Part shown: in pieces, positions 63,528-64,000 of the stretch
How positions within the stretch are numbered: the stretch's first letter is position 1
Layout of the letters: each line of letters begins with the position of its first letter
Assembly (NCBI GenBank): GCA_947453695.1
Contig: CANGHW010000014.1
Coordinates: 1-64,000 of the forward strand
Direction of reading: 5' to 3'
Origin: Opitutia bacterium
GTDB taxonomy: Bacteria; Verrucomicrobiota; Verrucomicrobiia; Opitutales; Opitutaceae
Length of the DNA: 64,000 nucleotides
Translations under genes and position numbers: made by a program
Notes under the pieces: model-generated
What the model was told of the DNA's origin: nothing
Database searches by the model: none
What the model saw: only the letters and a program-made list of their open reading frames with translations

Positions 63528-64000
63528 TTAACCGCGCACGCGCTGGAGAGGGAAGATTTCCACGTCGACCGCCTCCGCCGCGCACACGTGGTCCGGCGCC
63601 CTTCCCTTCGGATCAAAACCCGCCAGCCGCATCATCGTATCGTCCCACTCGGGCACGTCCGCCACACTCAGCCGATAGGGCATATGCGCCACCTGGCCCG
63701 CCCACAGCTGTCCCCTTCCCGCATCGTGCGCAAAGAGCGTGTAGCGCTCCGCGAGAAAGAACTCCCTCGTTCCCGGTGCCGCCTCGCTCGACCCACCCAC
63801 CGCCCGATAACGAAACCGACTCTCTCGCCCCAACTCCCGACCGCGCGCGTTAATTCGCCGCGCACCGTAGGCGACCTCGCCGCTTACCCCATCCACGGTC
63901 GCATTCATTTCCGCGTGCTCGTAAGGCAGATGGAAAAACGTGCGCGCTATTTTGACCGCCAGCCACTGATTGCAGTCGAGCGAGTAGAACCACACGCCCG
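63528..64000 (-). CDS. DUF2071 protein (YqjF-like), 5' end outside window
   Basis: The minus-strand frame is open to the window edge, so the N-terminus is missing. Visible parts: GVWFYSLDCNQWLAV, ARTFFHLPYEHAEM, FLAERYTLFAHD and QVAHMPYRLS, matching the DUF2071/YqjF pattern 'gv.FfSLda....a..aR..f.LPY..A.m' and 'flteRY.l'. An ATG inside the visible part (63995) would cut a conserved strand and is not the true start. Function unknown. It converges with corA, with only 14 bases between the stops. Confidence 0.75.
   Translation of the reverse strand, partial: GVWFYSLDCNQWLAVKIARTFFHLPYEHAEMNATVDGVSGEVAYGARRINARGRELGRESRFRYRAVGGSSEAAPGTREFFLAERYTLFAHDAGRGQLWAGQVAHMPYRLSVADVPEWDDTMMRLAGFDPKGRAPDHVCAAEAVDVEIFPLQRVRG

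Noticed and set aside
63520-63537. GCGCGG/CCGCGC hairpin between corA and the DUF2071 gene as a bidirectional terminator
   Set aside because: Only 6 bp, no T-run on either side, and it overlaps the end of a coding region.

Overview
This is a GC-rich bacterial chromosome segment with very dense packing and many 4-base stop/start overlaps. Gene content points to Verrucomicrobiota, most likely Opitutaceae. It has two near-identical short type IV pilin-like genes, each followed by a strong hairpin terminator, and DUF1080, DUF3500 and DUF3592 proteins. It also has a sigma factor next to a TPR serine/threonine kinase, a DapA/NagA/NagB/oxidoreductase sugar cluster, and few purine-rich ribosome binding sites. 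The taxonomic call is inference from content; no database search was possible.

Layout. Positions 1-2400 hold the end of a membrane protein, a small membrane protein, debris of two genes (a pseudopilin-like tail and a PIN-toxin-like tail) and a Cys-containing protein of unknown function. Positions 2400-29200 form a large surface-glycan region. It contains GT2 transferases, a six-gene minus-strand operon joined by 4-base overlaps (flippase, methyltransferases, a ParB-like protein, a GT8-like transferase), and a broken acyltransferase. It also has a plus-strand operon resembling wlbA-wlbB-wlbC, plus a GT2 and a GT-C enzyme, for an acetamido sugar, and several large GT-C (GT39/GT87-like) membrane transferases. 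Positions 29200-31700 carry the tandem pilins, rsfS, nadD and tRNA-Leu(UAA).

Positions 31700-39400 hold a DUF1080 hydrolase and a plus-strand catabolic cluster: epimerase-like, DapA-like aldolase, NagA, NagB, exported Gfo/Idh-type oxidoreductase and sugar isomerase. Positions 39400-45100 hold a DUF3592 protein, a 21-bp tandem repeat that also reads as a coiled-coil-like heptad protein, a DUF3500 protein, the RNase P RNA and a secreted multidomain protein with one haem c motif. Positions 45300-52800 are signalling and envelope genes: sigma factor, kinase, OprB-like porin, Fur-like regulator and a NarL-type two-component pair. Positions 52800-64000 hold a coiled-coil zinc-ribbon protein, gyrB, gyrA, a GT87-like enzyme between two paralogous secreted proteins, a PTS IIA protein, a small beta-barrel-like protein, corA and a truncated DUF2071 gene.

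The least explained signals are the 21-bp/heptad array near 40.1 kb, degenerate 7-bp-period repeats placed just upstream of at least five start codons, dispersed short palindromes, and the exported oxidoreductase/amino-sugar cluster.
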